Source of the DNA: an uncultured Pseudomonadota bacterium
GTDB lineage: Bacteria; Pseudomonadota; Gammaproteobacteria; Burkholderiales; SG8-39
Reading direction: 5' to 3'
Length of the DNA stretch: 9,649 nucleotides
Assembly (NCBI GenBank): GCA_903895005.1
Contig: CAITSH010000184.1
Span: 1 to 9,649, forward strand
The position numbers were made by a program, and so were the translations under genes. The notes beneath the pieces were generated by a model. The model saw only the letters and a list, made by a program, of their open reading frames with translations, had not been told where the DNA came from and searched no databases. Shown here in pieces: positions 1-7,874 of this stretch (positions within the stretch are counted from its first letter, which is position 1; each line of letters begins with the position of its first letter).

Positions 1-71
1 ACCGGCACGAGGCCGTTTACATCCCAGCGCACCTTCGACAACCAGTCCGTTACTTGCGTCGCTTCACTCAT
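1..71 (-). CDS. hisI: Phosphoribosyl-AMP cyclohydrolase, N-terminal 23 codons only (runs off the window)
   Basis: This is the start of HisI, the cytoplasmic enzyme that opens the adenine ring of phosphoribosyl-AMP in the third step of histidine synthesis. Only the first 23 complete codons are inside the window, beginning [16 protein letters not shown] and continuing with DVNGLVP. The pattern of a Trp-rich N-terminus followed by an Asp/Asn-Gly-Leu-Val-Pro stretch is typical of HisI. The metal-binding cysteines lie outside. The ATG overlaps the hisF stop codon in an ATGA, and a good Shine-Dalgarno sequence (GAGGTG) sits about six bases upstream inside the end of hisF. The gene is therefore probably translated by coupling to hisF. 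Whether a HisE domain is fused or separate cannot be seen. Identification rests on this short stretch plus its place after hisF. Confidence 0.85.
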   Translation of the reverse strand, partial: MSEATQVTDWLSKVRWDVNGLVP

Positions 72-832
72 AAGCGCACCTCTATGCCGCGCGTTGCCAT
101 GTATTGCTTGACCTGGCGCACACTCAGCTCGCCGTAGTGGAACACGCTCGCGGCGAGCACGGCGTCGGCCTTGCCCTCGAGGATACCGGTGGCGAAGTCT
201 TCCATTTTGCCGACCCCGCCCGAGGCGATCACCGGCACGTCCACCGCCTCGGCCACGGCACGCGTCAAAGCAAGGTCGAAGCCGGCCTTGGTGCCGTCGC
301 GATCCATACTGGTGAGCAGGAGTTCTCCGGCGCCCAGTTGCTGCATCTTGCGCGCCCATTCGACCACATCAAGGCCGGTGGGCTTGCGCCCGCCGTGGGT
401 ATAGACCTCCCAGCCGGCGCCCTCGGCTTTTTTCTTTGCATCGATGGCAACGACAATGCACTGCGAGCCGTAGCGTCCGCTTGCTTCGGCAACCAGCTCC
501 GGCCTCGCCACGGCCGAGGAATTGATCGACACCTTGTCGGCGCCGGCGTTGAGCAGGCGCTGCACGTCGGCAACCTCGCGCACCCCGCCGCCGACGGTGA
601 GGGGAATGAACACCTGCGAGGCCACCGCCTCGATAATGTGCAGGATGAGGTCGCGGCCCTCGGACGTTGCGGTAATGTCGAGAAAGGTCAGCTCATCGGC
701 GCCCTGCTCGTCGTAGCGGCGGGCGATCTCAACCGGGTCGCCGGCATCGCGCAATTCGACGAAATTCACACCCTTGACCACGCGGCCATTGGTGACGTCG
801 AGACAGGGAATGATGCGCTTGGCTAATGACAT
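68..832 (-). CDS. hisF: Imidazole glycerol phosphate synthase, cyclase subunit HisF
   Basis: HisF is the (beta/alpha)8-barrel cyclase subunit of IGP synthase. It uses ammonia delivered by the HisH glutaminase to turn PRFAR into imidazole glycerol phosphate and AICAR, linking histidine and purine synthesis. The 254-residue protein has the usual length. It begins [13 protein letters not shown], with the catalytic aspartate at residue 12 and the second catalytic aspartate at 131 (VVAIDAKKK). The phosphate-binding turns are visible at GGGVR (81-85), MDRDG (176-180) and ASGG (203-206). The ATG at 832 is chosen because it gives the family N-terminus; the frame stays open upstream through the gap into hisA, but those residues are not HisF-like. 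No clear Shine-Dalgarno precedes it. The gene lies 77 bases after hisA, and its stop overlaps the hisI start. Confidence 0.97.
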   Translation of the reverse strand: MSLAKRIIPCLDVTNGRVVKGVNFVELRDAGDPVEIARRYDEQGADELTFLDITATSEGRDLILHIIEAVASQVFIPLTVGGGVREVADVQRLLNAGADKVSINSSAVARPELVAEASGRYGSQCIVVAIDAKKKAEGAGWEVYTHGGRKPTGLDVVEWARKMQQLGAGELLLTSMDRDGTKAGFDLALTRAVAEAVDVPVIASGGVGKMEDFATGILEGKADAVLAASVFHYGELSVRQVKQYMATRGIEVRL

Positions 833-909
833 CGCAAAACCGCGTTCGTTGTTCGTTGATAGTGGGGAAACAGAGCCTGGAAACTCCGGCCGGGGCCGGA
901 GGGCGCCGG
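833..909 (-). other. hisA-hisF intercistronic gap with GC-rich hairpin and a 7-base tandem repeat
   Basis: This 77-base spacer contains no gene. It holds an 8-base inverted repeat at 884-901 (CTCCGGCC, two bases, GGCCGGAG), just after the hisA stop. In the transcribed direction it is followed by only three T residues before the sequence becomes mixed, so it is a poor intrinsic terminator. It could instead be an RNA-processing or stabilising hairpin. Nearer hisF, at 844-857, the heptamer GTTCGTT occurs twice in tandem. No strong ribosome-binding site is seen before hisF. Confidence 0.6.
884..901 (-). repeat. Inverted repeat (8-base arms) downstream of hisA
   Basis: The 18-base sequence is a perfect palindrome. 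A real hairpin would use about six or seven base pairs with a loop of two to four bases. It starts 8 bases beyond the hisA stop codon. The weak T-run after it (TTTCC in the minus-strand RNA) argues against efficient termination, which fits the need to transcribe hisF and hisI from the same operon. Confidence 0.6.
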
Positions 910-1653
910 TCAGGCTGCGGCGATCTTGTCGGCCGCTTCCTGCGCCTTCTTGAAATCCAGCGTGCCCTCGTAAATGGCGCGGCCGGTGATGACGCCGCTG
1001 ACGCCCTCGGGCTCGATCTTGCACAGTTCCTTGAGGTCGGTGAGGCTGGTGAGCCCGCCGGAGGCAATGACCGGCACAGTCAGTTCGCGCGCCAAACGCA
1101 CGGTGGCCTCGACGTTGACCCCGGAGAGCATGCCGTCGCGGCCGATGTCGGTGTAGATCACCGCCTCGACGCCGTAGTCCTGGAACTTGCGCGCGAGGTC
1201 AACGACATCGTGCCCGGTCATTTTCGACCAGCCTTCGACCGCAACCTTGCCGTCCTTGGCATCCAGGCCGACGATGATGTGGCCGCCGAATGCGGTGCAT
1301 GCGTCGCGCAGGAAACCGGGGTTTTTTACCGCCGCGGTACCGATGATGATGTAGGAGACACCGGCGTCGATGTAGCGCTCAATGGTGTCGAGGTCGCGGA
1401 TACCGCCGCCAAGCTGCACCGGCAACTCATCGCCCACCGCCTGCAGGATGGACTTGATCACCGCTTCATTCTTGGGCTTGCCCGCCACGGCGCCGTTGAG
1501 ATCGACAAGATGCAGGCGCCGTGCGCCCTGGGCGAGCCAGTGCTTTGCCATGGCCGCCGGGTCTTCGGAGAACACCGTCGACTGGTTCATGTCGCCCTGC
1601 TTGAGGCGAACGCAGTGTCCGTCTTTGATGTCGATGGCGGGAATGATCAGCAT
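910..1653 (-). CDS. hisA: ProFAR isomerase HisA (phosphoribosylformimino-AICAR-P isomerase)
   Basis: HisA is a cytoplasmic (beta/alpha)8-barrel that opens the ribose of ProFAR in an Amadori rearrangement to PRFAR, the substrate of HisF/HisH. The 247-residue product has the family's normal length. It opens [20 protein letters not shown], with the catalytic Asp at residue 8 and the second acid at Asp131 (VGLDAKDG). Phosphate-binding motifs are GGGIRD (82-87), DIGRDG (169-174) and ASGG (197-200). The ATG at 1653 matches the family start. It has no obvious Shine-Dalgarno sequence; the leader reads AAACAACC before the ATG. A 10-codon mini-ORF upstream ends just inside hisA and might feed ribosomes to it. 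hisA lies between hisH and hisF, the usual betaproteobacterial order. Confidence 0.97.
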   Translation of the reverse strand: MLIIPAIDIKDGHCVRLKQGDMNQSTVFSEDPAAMAKHWLAQGARRLHLVDLNGAVAGKPKNEAVIKSILQAVGDELPVQLGGGIRDLDTIERYIDAGVSYIIIGTAAVKNPGFLRDACTAFGGHIIVGLDAKDGKVAVEGWSKMTGHDVVDLARKFQDYGVEAVIYTDIGRDGMLSGVNVEATVRLARELTVPVIASGGLTSLTDLKELCKIEPEGVSGVITGRAIYEGTLDFKKAQEAADKIAAA

Positions 1654-1679
1654 GGTTGTTTGGCGATAAGGGTGTGCAT
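1647..1679 (-). CDS. Possible 10-codon leader ORF overlapping the hisA start
   Basis: An ATG at 1679 opens a tiny frame encoding [10 protein letters not shown]. Its TGA stop lies at 1649-1647, so it overlaps the first seven bases of hisA in another frame. An AGGT lies three bases upstream of its ATG, a better ribosome-binding site than any in front of hisA itself. Reading it as a translational-coupling leader is inference. It is short enough to arise by chance and contains only one His codon, so it is not a classical histidine attenuator peptide. Confidence 0.25.
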   Translation of the reverse strand: MHTLIAKQPC

Positions 1680-1723
1680 GGGACCTGCGCGACGTGTCAT
1701 CGGTTCGCAGGAAGGGAGGGGGA

Positions 1724-2356
1724 TCAGGGCTTCCAGTTTGCAAAGTTGGCCAGCAAACGGAGCCCGGCAGCCTGGCTTTTTTCCGGATGGAATTGCACGG
1801 CGAAAATATTATCCCGTGCCGCTGCGCAGGTAAAGGGAAAAGCGTAGGTTGTCGTTCCGGCCGCCAGCGCGGGTTCGGCGGTGTCGGCGTAGTAGCTGTG
1901 GACGTAATAAAAGCGCGTTCCGGACGCGATTCCGGCCCAGAGCGCGTGACCGTTGGTCGCCACCTCGTTCCAGCCCATATGCGGCACCTTGAGAGGCCCA
2001 CCGGGGGCGCTGCGCATGGTCTCGGCCGGAAAGCGCCTGACCTTTCCCGGAAACACGGCGAGGCCCCGGGTGTCGCCCTCCTCGCTTGATTCGAACAGCA
2101 TCTGCAGGCCGATACACAGGCCAAGAAAAGGCTTACTGCGCGTTGCCTCAAGCACCACCGGGCGCAGGCCGCGGGCATCGAGTTCGCGCATGCAATCGGG
2201 CATAGCACCCTGCCCGGGGAACACCACGCGGTCGGCCGCCGCGACCACTTTGGGGTCCGAGGTGACGAGTACCGTGGCGCCTGGCGCGACGTGCTCCAGC
2301 GCCTTGGAGACCGAGCGCAGATTGCCCATTCCGTAATCGATGACGGCAATGCTCAT
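1724..2356 (-). CDS. hisH: Imidazole glycerol phosphate synthase, glutaminase subunit HisH
   Basis: HisH is the class I glutamine amidotransferase subunit of IGP synthase. It releases ammonia from glutamine and passes it through the HisF barrel. The 210-residue protein begins [16 protein letters not shown], a standard HisH N-terminus. It shows the oxyanion-strand motif PGQGAM (47-52), the nucleophile Cys81 in GLCIGLQML, and the His190/Glu192 pair in FHPEKSQ, so the catalytic triad is complete. The C-terminus LLANFANW is also family-like. The ATG at 2356 fits this alignment, but no purine-rich Shine-Dalgarno is present; the preceding stretch on this strand is pyrimidine-rich (TTTCCCGTCC). It is separated from hisB by 143 bases and from hisA by 70. 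Confidence 0.97.
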   Translation of the reverse strand: MSIAVIDYGMGNLRSVSKALEHVAPGATVLVTSDPKVVAAADRVVFPGQGAMPDCMRELDARGLRPVVLEATRSKPFLGLCIGLQMLFESSEEGDTRGLAVFPGKVRRFPAETMRSAPGGPLKVPHMGWNEVATNGHALWAGIASGTRFYYVHSYYADTAEPALAAGTTTYAFPFTCAAARDNIFAVQFHPEKSQAAGLRLLANFANWKP

Positions 2357-2499
2357 GGACGGGAAATCATAAAAAGGATAAGAATGGCATGATGGGATTT
2401 TTTGCAGGCACCGTCCGGAAAGCCTCGCCCGGCGCGGCTTTCCGGATGGTTATGTGTTTATCTGGCTACATCAAAGCGGTTCAAACCCCTGCCCGAGTT
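2357..2499 (-). other. hisB-hisH intercistronic gap with long hairpin
   Basis: This is the widest gap within the his operon, 143 bases with no credible coding frame. It carries a strong inverted repeat at 2410-2450 in its centre. A TATGAT hexamer on the minus strand at 2371-2366 resembles a -10 box, but it lies only nine bases from the hisH ATG and has no -35 partner. From general knowledge, some betaproteobacteria carry a MarC-like membrane gene between hisB and hisH. Nothing left here resembles such a gene. Confidence 0.6.
2410..2450 (-). repeat. Long inverted repeat / hairpin between hisB and hisH
   Basis: The perfect arms are TCCGGAAAGCC (2414-2424) and GGCTTTCCGGA (2436-2446), with an 11-base spacer. 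The stem extends outward by A-T, C-G and C-G pairs (2410-2412 with 2448-2450). One pair in between (2413 with 2447) is G-T in plus-strand RNA and C-A in minus-strand RNA. A 3-base inner stem may form in the spacer. In the transcribed (minus) direction the hairpin is followed by CGGTGCCTGCAAAAAATC, with no U-tract, so it is not a standard terminator. It may be an mRNA-processing, stabilising or pausing element. Confidence 0.65.
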
Positions 2500-3087
2500 C
2501 TAAAGGCTGCCCTTGGTTGAGGGTACGGTGCCGGCGGCACGCGGGTCGGCCTCGACCGCCATGCGCAGCGCACGGCCAAAGGCCTTGAACACCGTTTCGC
2601 ACTGGTGGTGGGCGTTGGCACCGCGCAGGTTGTCGACGTGCAGCGTTGCCAGGGCGTGATTGACGAAACCCTGGAAAAATTCGTGCGCAAGATCGACATC
2701 GAATTCGCCGATCAGCGGTCGGGTGAAGGGCACATGGAACTCCAGCCCGGGCCGGCCGGACAAGTCGATCACGACGCGCGACAAGGCCTCGTCAAGCGGG
2801 ACATAGGCATGGCCGTAACGGCGCACGCCCTTTTTGTCGCCCAGCGCCTTGGCGACGGCCTGACCCAAGGTGATGCCGATATCCTCGACCGTGTGGTGCG
2901 CATCGATGTGCAGGTCACCCTTGGCGCTGATATCGAGGTCGATCATGCCGTGGCGCGCGATCTGGTCGATCATGTGGTCGAGAAAGGGCACGCCGGTTGC
3001 GAGCTTGGACGTGCCGGAGCCGTCCAGATTTACGCTGACGCTTATCTGGGTCTCGAGGGTATTGCGGGTGACACTGGCGGTACGCAT
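2500..3087 (-). CDS. hisB: Imidazoleglycerol-phosphate dehydratase HisB (monofunctional)
   Basis: HisB here is the metal-dependent dehydratase that converts imidazole glycerol phosphate to imidazole acetol phosphate. The product is 195 residues from the ATG at 3087, matching the monofunctional family. It lacks the N-terminal histidinol-phosphatase domain of the fused enterobacterial HisB. Metal-binding motifs are intact: FLDHM (36-40), DAHHTVED (62-69) and AHHQCE (159-164), and the tail VPSTKGSL is characteristic. An in-frame TTG at 3093 would add two residues and has the better Shine-Dalgarno spacing (AAGG six bases upstream, against twelve for the ATG). The family N-terminus [15 protein letters not shown] favours the ATG, and the start remains slightly uncertain. 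It follows hisC by about 31 bases. The phosphatase for the later step must be encoded elsewhere. Confidence 0.96.
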   Translation of the reverse strand: MRTASVTRNTLETQISVSVNLDGSGTSKLATGVPFLDHMIDQIARHGMIDLDISAKGDLHIDAHHTVEDIGITLGQAVAKALGDKKGVRRYGHAYVPLDEALSRVVIDLSGRPGLEFHVPFTRPLIGEFDVDLAHEFFQGFVNHALATLHVDNLRGANAHHQCETVFKAFGRALRMAVEADPRAAGTVPSTKGSL

Positions 3088-3118
3088 GTTCAAAGATTAC
3101 CTTAATTACAGACGATGC

Positions 3119-4228
3119 TCATCCGGATGCTTGGTCCGGGCCCGGCCTGGGCCCTTGACCTTGGGCCAGCCCCTTGAGCATGAGGGCGTTTTCCTCCGGA
3201 GTGCCGACGGTAAGGCGCAGGCAGTTGGCCAGCATCGGATGCGAGCCGTGGAAATTCTTGACGAGGACGCCGCTTGACTTGAGCGCTTCGAATGACGCCT
3301 GAGCATCGGGGAAACGCGCGAGGATGAAGTTCGCCGCGCTCGGGTATTGCTGCACGCCGGGCAGTTTTGCCAGCCCCTCGGCCAGCACGGCCCGCTCGGC
3401 GCGGATTTTTGCCGCCTGGTCGTTAAGCAAGTCCATATGACCCAATAGCGCCGTGGCGATAAGTTGGGTTGCCACACCAACGTTGTAGGGCGGGCGCACC
3501 TTGTTGAATTCGGCCATTAGCTCAGGCGCAGCGGCCGCATACCCCAGGCGCAACCCAGCCATGCCGATTTTTGACACCGTGCGCATGACGACAAGGTTGG
3601 GAAATTCGGCCAGGCGTGGCATGAAACTCTTGCCCGCAAAAGCGAAGTAGGCCTCGTCAACCACAACGATGCCGGGTGCGGCGCGCAGGATGCGCTCAAC
3701 GTCGGCCTCGGCATAGAGGTTGCCGGTCGGGTTGTTCGGGTAGGCAAGGAAAACCAGCGCGGGCTTGTGCTCTTCCATGGCGGCGAGAGAGCGCGCGAGA
3801 TCGAGCGAAAAATCGGCGTTGAGCGGCACAGCGACAAAGCGCATGTGCGAGAACACCGCATTCATGCGGAACATGGCGAACGAGGGATCGGGCGCGAGCA
3901 TCACCGCACCGGGTTTGGCCAGCGTCTGTGTGACGATGGTGATGATTTCGTCCGAACCGTTGCCGATGAGCAGGCCGGCTCCCGCGGGAATGTCAAAGCC
4001 GCGGCGAAGCGCCGCCGCAAGTTCGGGCGCGGACGGGTCCGGATAGCGGTTGATCAGCGCATCAGCCACGGCGCGGCCGATCTCGGCGCGTATTGCGTCG
4101 GGCAACCGGTAGGGGTTTTCCATGGCATCGAGCTTAACCATGCCCGAGGCGCCGGCCACGTGATACGCCGACAGCGCGCGGATTTCCTCGCGCACCAATT
4201 GCTGCGCGATTTGCGCGGCCGTGCTCAC
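3119..4228 (-). CDS. hisC: Histidinol-phosphate aminotransferase HisC
   Basis: HisC is a fold-type I PLP aminotransferase that moves an amino group from glutamate to imidazole acetol phosphate, giving histidinol phosphate. The 369-residue product shows NGSDEII (90-96), YPNNPTG (163-169), the PLP-ring aspartate in DEAYF (Asp191) and the Schiff-base lysine at Lys220 in [14 protein letters not shown]. The start is GTG at 4228, overlapping the hisD stop as GTGA, with only a modest upstream GGGTGGG as binding site; translation is probably coupled to hisD. The last roughly 14 residues ([14 protein letters not shown]) form an unusual Gly/Pro-rich tail beyond the normal family end. The DNA there is rich in GGGCCC palindromes. 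Confidence 0.96.
   Translation of the reverse strand: MSTAAQIAQQLVREEIRALSAYHVAGASGMVKLDAMENPYRLPDAIRAEIGRAVADALINRYPDPSAPELAAALRRGFDIPAGAGLLIGNGSDEIITIVTQTLAKPGAVMLAPDPSFAMFRMNAVFSHMRFVAVPLNADFSLDLARSLAAMEEHKPALVFLAYPNNPTGNLYAEADVERILRAAPGIVVVDEAYFAFAGKSFMPRLAEFPNLVVMRTVSKIGMAGLRLGYAAAAPELMAEFNKVRPPYNVGVATQLIATALLGHMDLLNDQAAKIRAERAVLAEGLAKLPGVQQYPSAANFILARFPDAQASFEALKSSGVLVKNFHGSHPMLANCLRLTVGTPEENALMLKGLAQGQGPRPGPDQASG
3120..3160 (-). repeat. GC-rich palindromes at the 3' end of hisC
   Basis: CATCCGGATG at 3120-3129 is a perfect 10-base palindrome overlapping the hisC stop codon. Next to it, GGGCCC at 3138-3143 and again at 3149-3154 can pair across the 5-base loop GGCCT. Flanking GGTC (3133-3136) and GACC (3157-3160) can extend the stem across a small internal loop. 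The palindromes encode the Gly/Pro-rich tail of HisC. There is no U-run after them, so termination is not expected. Confidence 0.45.
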
Positions 4229-5538
4229 GGACCCACCCGGTAGCGCGCCGACTGGGCGTGGGCCGGGAGGCCCTCGCCCGTGGCAAGCACGTCGGCAATG
4301 CGGCCCAGTGTTTGCGCCCCTTCGGCCGAGACGTGAATCAGGCTGCTGCGTTTCTGGAAGTCATACACGCCCAGCGGCGACGAAAAGCGCGCGGTGCGGG
4401 CGGTGGGCAGCACGTGGTTTGGGCCGGCGCAATAGTCGCCAAGCGCCTCGGAACTGTGTCGCCCCATGAAAATTGCACCGGCATGGCGAATTTTTTTCGC
4501 CCACTCGCCGGGGTGTTCGACCGACAGTTCAAGATGCTCGGGCGCAATGCGGTTGGCCACAGCGCAGGCTTCGTCGAGGTCGCGCGTGAGGATCAGCGCG
4601 CCGCGGCGCGACAGCGAGGCGGCGATCACCGCCTTTCGCGGCATGGTCGGCAGCAGTTTGTCTATACTCGACGCCACGCGCTCGATGAACGCGGCATCCG
4701 GGCACAGCAGGATGGCCTGCGCTGCCTCGTCGTGCTCGGCCTGCGAAAACAAATCCATGGCGATCCAGTCAGGATCGGTTTTGCCGTCACAAATCACCAG
4801 TATCTCGGACGGGCCTGCGACCATGTCGATGCCGACGGTGCCGAAGACACGGCGCTTGGCTGCGGCGACATAGGCGTTGCCCGGACCGACGATCTTGTCG
4901 ACCTGCGCGATGCTCTGCGTGCCGTAGGCGAGCGCCCCGATGGCCTGCGCACCGCCGATGGTAAACACGTGGTGGATGCCGGCAATGGCGGCGGCGGCAA
5001 GGACGAGGTCGTTCTTCTGCCCGTCCGGAGTGGGCACCACCATCACCAGTTCAGCGACCCCGGCCACCTTGGCAGGAATGGCGTTCATCAACACCGAGGA
5101 CGGATACGCGGCGAGGCCGCCGGGCACGTAAAGGCCGGCGCGATCTAGTGCGCTGACACGCTGGCCAAGCACGGTGCCGTCAGTTTCGGTGTAGTCCCAG
5201 GATTGCGCGACCTGGCGTTCGTGATAGCTGCGCACGCGCGCCGCGGCCTGCTCGAGGGCTTCTCGCTGCGGCTTGCCGATGCGCGCAAGGCTTGCCTGCA
5301 AATCCTTTGCACCCAGCTGGAGATCGGCCATGGACGCGGCCTTCAGGCGATCGAATTTCGCGGTGTATTCGAGCACGGCGGCGTCGCCGCGCACCTTTAC
5401 GTCGGCGAGGATCGACGCTGCGGCGCTCTCGATGGCAGCATCGAGCGAGGCATCGAAGGCGGTCAGCGCCCTGAGCTCCGCGTCAAAACCGGCATCGGCA
5501 CTCGACAGGCGGCGCATCTCAAGCTTCGGGTCAGCCAC
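4225..5538 (-). CDS. hisD: Histidinol dehydrogenase HisD
   Basis: HisD is the zinc-dependent, NAD-linked enzyme that oxidises L-histidinol twice to give L-histidine, the last pathway step. The 437-residue protein has the usual length. It shows VGPGNAYV (217-224), AGPSEIL (241-247), zinc ligands Gln266 and His269 in FSQAEHDE, the catalytic Glu334/His335 pair in RIAPEHLEL, Asp368 in GDYCAGPNH and His427 in [12 protein letters not shown]. The GTG at 5538 is chosen because GGCGGTGA lies just upstream. It overlaps the end of hisG by eight bases. An in-frame ATG at 5517 would remove seven residues and has a weaker site, so the start is likely but not certain. The stop is embedded in the hisC start. 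Confidence 0.97.
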   Translation of the reverse strand: MADPKLEMRRLSSADAGFDAELRALTAFDASLDAAIESAAASILADVKVRGDAAVLEYTAKFDRLKAASMADLQLGAKDLQASLARIGKPQREALEQAAARVRSYHERQVAQSWDYTETDGTVLGQRVSALDRAGLYVPGGLAAYPSSVLMNAIPAKVAGVAELVMVVPTPDGQKNDLVLAAAAIAGIHHVFTIGGAQAIGALAYGTQSIAQVDKIVGPGNAYVAAAKRRVFGTVGIDMVAGPSEILVICDGKTDPDWIAMDLFSQAEHDEAAQAILLCPDAAFIERVASSIDKLLPTMPRKAVIAASLSRRGALILTRDLDEACAVANRIAPEHLELSVEHPGEWAKKIRHAGAIFMGRHSSEALGDYCAGPNHVLPTARTARFSSPLGVYDFQKRSSLIHVSAEGAQTLGRIADVLATGEGLPAHAQSARYRVGP

Positions 5539-6178
5539 GATTCACCGCCGTGGTGATGCTGTCTATGAGCGGTTGCAGCGCATCACGCTTGAGCTTCAAG
5601 GCGACCTGGTTGACGATCAGGCGCGAACTGATGGGCGCTATTTCCTCGACTGCGCGCAGTTTGTTGGCACGCAGCGTGTCACCCGAGGAAACCAGGTCGA
5701 CGATGGCGTCCGCCAATCCAACCAGCGGTGCGAGTTCCATGGAGCCGTAGAGCTTGATCAGGTCGACGTGCACGCCCTTGGCGGCAAAATGCTCGCGTGC
5801 AGTCTGGATGTACTTGGTTGCCACGCGCAGGCGCGCGCCCTGTTGCACCGCACGCTCGTAATCAAATCCCTCAGGCACCGCCACCATCATGCGGCAGCGC
5901 GCGATGCCAAGATCAAGCGGCTGGTAGAGACCGGTGCCGCCGTGCTCCATCAGCACGTCCTTGCCGGCAATGCCCAGGTCTGCGGCGCCGTACTGTACGT
6001 AAGTGGGCGTGTCGGAGGCGCGCACGATGATCAGGCGCACATCAGACCGGCTGGTCTCGATGATGAGCTTGCGCGAGATTTCGGGGTCATCCTTGGGCAC
6101 GATCCCGGCGGTTTTGAGAAGCGCTGCGGTTTCGTCAAAGATGCGCCCCTTGGACAGGGCGATAGTGATATTGGACAC
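5531..6178 (-). CDS. hisG: ATP phosphoribosyltransferase, short form HisG(S)
   Basis: HisG catalyses the first and feedback-regulated step of histidine synthesis, joining PRPP to ATP. The 215-residue product matches the short form, which lacks the C-terminal allosteric domain and in known cases works with HisZ, a histidyl-tRNA-synthetase paralogue. It opens [17 protein letters not shown]. The [10 protein letters not shown] region is represented by [11 protein letters not shown] (64-74), and the PRPP loop lies at 157-172 around [12 protein letters not shown]. The start is GTG at 6178, the only one giving the family N-terminus. The binding site upstream is weak (AGGCC inside a palindrome). hisG is the first his gene, 125 bases after murA, with a TAAAAT hexamer about 30 bases upstream. 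hisZ is not in the window; in betaproteobacteria it is commonly found elsewhere. Confidence 0.97.
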   Translation of the reverse strand: MSNITIALSKGRIFDETAALLKTAGIVPKDDPEISRKLIIETSRSDVRLIIVRASDTPTYVQYGAADLGIAGKDVLMEHGGTGLYQPLDLGIARCRMMVAVPEGFDYERAVQQGARLRVATKYIQTAREHFAAKGVHVDLIKLYGSMELAPLVGLADAIVDLVSSGDTLRANKLRAVEEIAPISSRLIVNQVALKLKRDALQPLIDSITTAVNRG

Positions 6179-6183
6179 GGTAC

Positions 6184-6193
6184 GGCCTAGGCC
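6184..6193. repeat. 10-base perfect palindrome GGCCTAGGCC in the hisG leader
   Basis: This perfect palindrome lies between the candidate -10 box and the hisG start codon, five bases before the GTG. It contains the only AGG-type ribosome-binding sequence for hisG, so protein binding or RNA pairing there could affect hisG expression. That role is inference. Short GC-rich palindromes are expected by chance in DNA of this composition. Confidence 0.35.
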
Positions 6194-6208
6194 TGAAGCA
6201 AAACGGGG

Positions 6209-6239
6209 ATTTTACCGCAAACACGGGCCCTGACGTGAA
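6209..6239 (-). promoter_or_regulatory. Weak sigma-70-like promoter candidate for the his operon
   Basis: TAAAAT at 6214-6209 on the minus strand matches the -10 consensus at five of six bases. The best upstream hexamer is TTCACG (6239-6234), four of six bases from TTGACA, but with a long 19-base spacer. Initiation near 6202 would leave a leader of about 25 bases before the hisG GTG. The position is right but the -35 is poor, so this is a tentative call. Confidence 0.35.
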
Positions 6240-6303
6240 GGAAACCCTTATTTTTCAGTGTGTTCTGGCGAAAAGGGTGACGCAGGACCGGCTGATCAGC
6301 TGC

Positions 6304-7798
<1,495 letters not shown>

Positions 7799-7833
7799 GG
7801 TTGTTTCAGCCTGTGAGAAATTGAATAACCGCG

Positions 7834-7839
7834 ATTATA
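7834..7839 (-). promoter_or_regulatory. Perfect -10 hexamer upstream of ibaG-murA
   Basis: The minus strand reads TATAAT here, an exact sigma-70 -10 consensus. Initiation about seven bases downstream would give a leader of about 29 bases to the ibaG ATG. The region 16-18 bases upstream (ACCGTG and neighbours) does not resemble TTGACA, and there is no TG extension. The promoter may be weak or activator-dependent, or the hexamer may be a chance match. Confidence 0.5.
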
Positions 7840-7846
7840 AGAGAGC

Positions 7847-7872
7847 CCGGCGAAAGCACGGTATGCCGCCGG
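7847..7872 (-). terminator. Weak terminator-like hairpin after the ABC permease gene
   Basis: The arms CCGGCG (7847-7852) and CGCCGG (7867-7872) pair across 14 bases. Inside the loop, GCA and TGC can add three more pairs. In the minus-strand RNA the stem is followed by GCTCTCTTATAATC, pyrimidine-rich but without a true U-run. It could attenuate the exporter transcript. It overlaps the expected -35 position of the ibaG promoter. Confidence 0.35.
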
Positions 7873-7874
7873 AC

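Larger units (their letters stand above)
6179..6303 (-). other. murA-hisG intergenic region, probable his promoter region
   Basis: These 125 bases contain no credible gene. From the murA side they hold the palindrome GCTGATCAGC (6291-6300), a weak ACCCTT/AAGGGT inverted repeat with a long loop, a TAAAAT hexamer (6214-6209) and the palindrome GGCCTAGGCC (6184-6193) just before hisG. I see no U-tract terminator after murA, so read-through from murA is plausible. No run of His codons is present on this strand, so an enterobacterial-type his attenuator is absent. Confidence 0.6.
7799..7874 (-). other. Permease-ibaG intergenic region with hairpin and -10 box
   Basis: This 76-base gap separates the ABC exporter pair from ibaG. 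It holds an inverted repeat close to the permease stop and a perfect TATAAT nearer to ibaG. Together they suggest a transcription boundary: end or attenuation of the exporter transcript and a new start for ibaG-murA. No coding frame is evident. Confidence 0.55.

Noticed and set aside
833..1024. N-terminal extension of HisF by 64 residues
   Set aside because: The frame is open, but the extra residues overlap hisA in another frame and are Arg/His-rich. The HisF family begins at [13 protein letters not shown].
826..1833. Open frame of 335 codons on the plus strand, antisense to hisA and the end of hisH
   Set aside because: It crosses a gene boundary and the intergenic gaps, has shadow-like composition and no family resemblance.
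1654..2349. Very long HisA frame starting inside hisH (479 codons)
   Set aside because: The upstream part is a shadow of hisH. HisA begins at MLIIPAID and the total matches the family length from there.
2366..2371. TATGAT as a hisH promoter -10 box
   Set aside because: It lies nine bases from the ATG with no -35 partner, leaving almost no leader.
4258..5148. Plus-strand frames of about 300 codons opposite hisD (4258-5148) and hisG/hisD (5273-6190)
   Set aside because: Both are complements of well-supported enzymes and show no motifs or convincing start signals.
6241..6279. ACCCTT/AAGGGT inverted repeat as a murA terminator
   Set aside because: The arms are six bases with a loop of over 20 bases and no U-tract follows.
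6179..6303. Histidine attenuator leader peptide before hisG
   Set aside because: No short frame with consecutive His codons and no terminator with U-run were found on the minus strand.
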